Assembly: GCF_000463115.2 (NCBI RefSeq) | Contig: NZ_AWFX01000024.1 | Coordinates: 228,219 to 292,218, forward strand | DNA from: Franconibacter helveticus LMG 23732 | Lineage (GTDB): Bacteria; Pseudomonadota; Gammaproteobacteria; Enterobacterales; Enterobacteriaceae | Direction of reading: 5' to 3' | Length of the DNA: 64,000 bases | Shown here: one piece after another, positions 61,727 to 64,000 of the stretch | Layout of the letters: each line of letters opens with the position of its first letter | Position numbering within the stretch: position 1 is the first letter of the stretch | Program-made: the position numbers and the translations under genes | The notes under the pieces: model-generated | Database searches by the model: none | Seen by the model: the letters and a program-made list of their open reading frames with translations, nothing else | Told to the model about the DNA's origin: nothing

Positions 61727-62462
61727 TTGCGGCCTCCTTGCGAAGATGCTCCGCCACCGCCGTCAGGCAGCCGCAGACAATACCCGCGAGAATAGCGGCG
61801 GGAATAGAAAAGAGGGTGACGCCTGCGAGGGCGCCTGCAAGCGATGCCGCCACGCTCAGGCTCTGCTTGCGCTGAAATGAGGCGAGCAAAAAGCTCATAA
61901 ACAGCGCAGGCAGCATGAAACTGAGCGCGGCTTCAACCGCAGGGTAATCCGCCAGCAATCCATTGCCGGAGTAAGCGCCAATTAACGTGCCGGCAACCCA
62001 GGAAAGCCAGGAGCAAAAAGCGATGCCGAGCATCCAATTTTCAGTCCAGCGTCGGTTATCGCGCACAAGCTTAGCGGTGGCGGCGGCAAAAACTTCGTCC
62101 GTCAGGCCAAACGCCCAGACGGCGGTTTTCTTTTTATTAAGCGAGCGGGTAATGCGGCTGCGCAGCGAGGGGCCGTAAAGCACATGGCGTACGTCCATCG
62201 CCATCACCGTTAAGGCGGCGACCCACAGCGAGCTGCCCGCCGCCAGCATGGCGGTAATCACAAACTGGCTGGCGCCTGCGTAAATAATGCAGGAAAAGAA
62301 AAGGCTTTCGAGCGGTGAAAAACCGAGGCGGGTGGCGTTCAGCCCAAAGGCAAACGCCACGGGGAGATAGCTGATGACAATAGGCAGACTGTCTCTGATC
62401 CCTTCCGGCAGCGTCGCGTCGCTGCCGTTATGGGTTACGCCAAGGGGGGCTGGGCTTTCCAT
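61716..62462 (-). CDS. ygaZ: L-valine exporter large subunit YgaZ
   Basis: A 248-residue AzlC-family inner-membrane protein, the large subunit of the YgaZH amino acid exporter. The conserved block [27 protein letters not shown] leads into [19 protein letters not shown] and [16 protein letters not shown] chose the ATG at 62462 (MESPAPLG), which matches the E. coli N-terminus; an in-frame start at 62579 would add 39 unlikely residues. Confidence 0.93.
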   Translation of the reverse strand: MESPAPLGVTHNGSDATLPEGIRDSLPIVISYLPVAFAFGLNATRLGFSPLESLFFSCIIYAGASQFVITAMLAAGSSLWVAALTVMAMDVRHVLYGPSLRSRITRSLNKKKTAVWAFGLTDEVFAAATAKLVRDNRRWTENWMLGIAFCSWLSWVAGTLIGAYSGNGLLADYPAVEAALSFMLPALFMSFLLASFQRKQSLSVAASLAGALAGVTLFSIPAAILAGIVCGCLTAVAEHLRKEAANAH

Positions 62463-62582
62463 ATTAGTCAGGTATAAATCACCGGCGTTAAAATCACTCG
62501 AATGAATAAGTCTACATAACCTTAACAGACTGTTAGCGCCCTTAACACCCTCAATTGCCCGTTGTGGGGGCGAACACAAGGA

Positions 62583-63773
62583 TTAATGCAGATCATCCCC
62601 GCTCTGACGGTGATACCCCACTCCCCATACCACCAGATTTAGTAGGCCTACCGTCGCGCCCGCGATACAAACGCCGTTCCAGCCGCCGTGCTGCCATGCC
62701 CAGGCGGAAAGCAGCGAGCCTGCCGCGCCGCCAATAAAATAGCTGGTCATGTAGCCTGCGGTAAGGCGGTTGCGGGCGTCCGGATAAATACGATACACCA
62801 CGCTCTGGTTTGTGATGTGCACGCCCTGAACCGTGAGGTCGAGCACCAGGATGCCGACAATCAGCGCCACCAGACTAAACTGGCCAAGCGCCACCGCAAT
62901 CCAGGAGAGGAGCAGCAAAATCAACCCGATGGTGGTGGTCAGGTGCGCTTTGCCTTTATCGGCAAGACCGCCTGCCGGACGCGCGCCCAGTGCGCCTGCT
63001 GCTCCGGCAAGACCAAACAGGCCGATAGTACCTTCGGAAAAGTTAAACGGCGGCGCGGCGAGTAAAAAGGCCATCGATGTCCAGAGAATGCTGAAGTTGG
63101 CGAAGGTAAAACAGCCCAGCAGGGCGCGGGTGCGCAGCAGTTTATTACGGGTGAAAAGCGTGAAGACGGAAATGAGCAACTGCGGGTAATTAAGGTGCGT
63201 TTGCTGCTTCACCGCCGGCAGGCCGCGCCAGAGCGCAAGCGCCATAATAACCATTAACACGGTCGCCACCCAGTAAACGGTGCGCCAGCCGCCAAGGCTT
63301 GCCAGCAGCCCTGCCACGGTGCGCGCCAGCAGAATGCCGAGCAGCAGGCCGCTCATAATAGTGCCGACTACTTTGCCGCGTTTTTCCGGCGCGGCGAGCG
63401 TGGCGGCGAGCGGCACCAGTATTTGCGCCACCACCGAGAAAAGGCCGGTCAGGGCGGTGCCGAGGATCATCATAGCCAGCGACTGGCTGCTGGCGGTGAT
63501 AAGCATCCCGGCGGCGGCCAGCAGGGTCATCGAGACGATCATTTTACGTCGCTCAAACATGTCGCCGAGCGGCACGAGGAACAGCAGCCCGGCGGCGTAG
63601 CCCAGCTGCGCGGCGGTGACGATAAACCCGGCCTGGCCGGCGGTAAGCGAAAACGCGCGGGCGATAGTGTCGAGCAGCGGTTGCGCATAATAGTTGCTGG
63701 CGACAGTAAGGCCGGTGGCAACAGACATCAGCGCGATAAGCGCCGGGCTAAGCCCTTGAGATTTTGTAGTCAT
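62583..63773 (-). CDS. ygaY: MFS transporter YgaY (intact)
   Basis: A 396-residue, 12-segment major facilitator transporter of the DHA1-like group. The motif-A segment is PLGDMFERRKMIVS (about 68-81), preceded by ASNYYAQPLLDTIARAF. The substrate is unknown. It lies just upstream of ygaZ on the same strand, the position of ygaY in E. coli, where the K-12 copy is annotated as a pseudogene. Here the frame is complete. In E. coli proVWX would come next, outside this window. Confidence 0.85.
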   Translation of the reverse strand: MTTKSQGLSPALIALMSVATGLTVASNYYAQPLLDTIARAFSLTAGQAGFIVTAAQLGYAAGLLFLVPLGDMFERRKMIVSMTLLAAAGMLITASSQSLAMMILGTALTGLFSVVAQILVPLAATLAAPEKRGKVVGTIMSGLLLGILLARTVAGLLASLGGWRTVYWVATVLMVIMALALWRGLPAVKQQTHLNYPQLLISVFTLFTRNKLLRTRALLGCFTFANFSILWTSMAFLLAAPPFNFSEGTIGLFGLAGAAGALGARPAGGLADKGKAHLTTTIGLILLLLSWIAVALGQFSLVALIVGILVLDLTVQGVHITNQSVVYRIYPDARNRLTAGYMTSYFIGGAAGSLLSAWAWQHGGWNGVCIAGATVGLLNLVVWGVGYHRQSGDDLH

Positions 63774-63970
63774 GGGTCTTTTTTATTGTTGAGAAATGAA
63801 CGGGCGGCATGCCCTTGCCATAAGCCAATATCATAACCAAACCTGATGACAGCGCCAGATTGTTGAGAAGATGTTAAGTGTCGGATTGTGCTTTTGGCGG
63901 GCGGCCAGGCGCAGCGTTACCTGCCAGCATCAGCGCACAGAGAGGTTTATCGCCGCCCTGAAACAACACA

Positions 63971-63987
63971 CCCGCCACAGAGGCGGG
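63971..63987. terminator. GC-rich hairpin at the window edge
   Basis: A 6-bp stem CCCGCC/GGCGGG with loop ACAGA, in the 227-base stretch after ygaY that otherwise shows no gene. The flank GGTGGTTTT on the plus strand is T-rich but not contiguous. It may be the terminator of a gene beyond the window, for instance proX if the E. coli order continues. Confidence 0.35.
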
Positions 63988-64000
63988 GGTGGTTTTAAAA

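Overview
The window is chromosomal DNA from an enteric gammaproteobacterium (order Enterobacterales). It is GC-rich. Gene order and protein sequences follow the Escherichia coli segment that runs from yqcC past recA to ygaY, but with several E. coli islands missing and a few genes added. The overall pattern (mutS-rpoS decarboxylase operon, adhP after eno, garK after gudD, cysG joined to cysDNC) suggests Cronobacter or a near relative such as Enterobacter. The genus is an inference from memory of these genomes, not a database result.

Layout, left to right. 1-1.4 kb: end of yqcC, truC, yqcA. 1.8-7.1 kb: glucarate catabolism (gudP-gudX-gudD, then garK behind a terminator). 7.2-14.5 kb: barA, rlmD, relA, mazG, with no mazEF between relA and mazG. 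14.7-18.9 kb: pyrG-eno and an added adhP. 19-20.2 kb: queE and queD, the queuosine precursor genes, convergent. 20.5-30.5 kb: assimilatory sulfate reduction in two blocks (cysJIH, and cysG-cysD-cysN-cysC) on either side of iap; the E. coli type I-E CRISPR-Cas island normally found here is absent. 30.6-37.4 kb: ygbE, ftsB-ispD-ispF-truD-surE-pcm, nlpD-rpoS. 37.4-40.3 kb: a MarR regulator divergent from a three-gene hydroxyarylic acid decarboxylase operon. 40.3-40.7 kb: a 9-bp purine minisatellite among three terminators. 40.7-50.4 kb: mutS, mltB, pncC, recA-recX, alaS, csrA, without the srl/nor/hyp/hyc/fhl block that separates mutS from mltB in E. coli. 50.7-51.4 kb: tRNA-Ser(GCU), three identical tRNA-Arg(ACG) genes and two decayed tRNA-Arg 3' ends. 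51.5-54.9 kb: yqaB-yqaA, gshA, the sRNA micA (minus strand) and luxS. 55.3-57.9 kb: an added membrane CHASE4-PAS-GGDEF-EAL protein. 57.9-63.8 kb: minus-strand mprA-emrA-emrB, ygaZ-ygaH and an intact ygaY transporter.

How the genes work together. GudP imports glucarate, GudD dehydrates it, and after steps encoded elsewhere GarK makes 2-phosphoglycerate, the substrate of enolase, also encoded here. CysDN and CysC activate sulfate to PAPS, CysH reduces it to sulfite, CysJI reduces that to sulfide, and CysG supplies the siroheme for CysI. The window is also dense in global regulators: BarA (feeds the Csr system), CsrA, RelA, RpoS, MicA, LuxS, RecA/LexA control and a cyclic-di-GMP enzyme.

Most of the window is ordinary core genome. 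I see no convincing new defence or mobile system. The least explained parts are the GCGGAGAAG minisatellite between ecdD and mutS, the decaying tRNA-Arg array with its repeated hairpin spacers, the large palindromic element between cysI and cysH, and several strong unexplained hairpins (mprA-emrA, alaS leader, mazG-pyrG).
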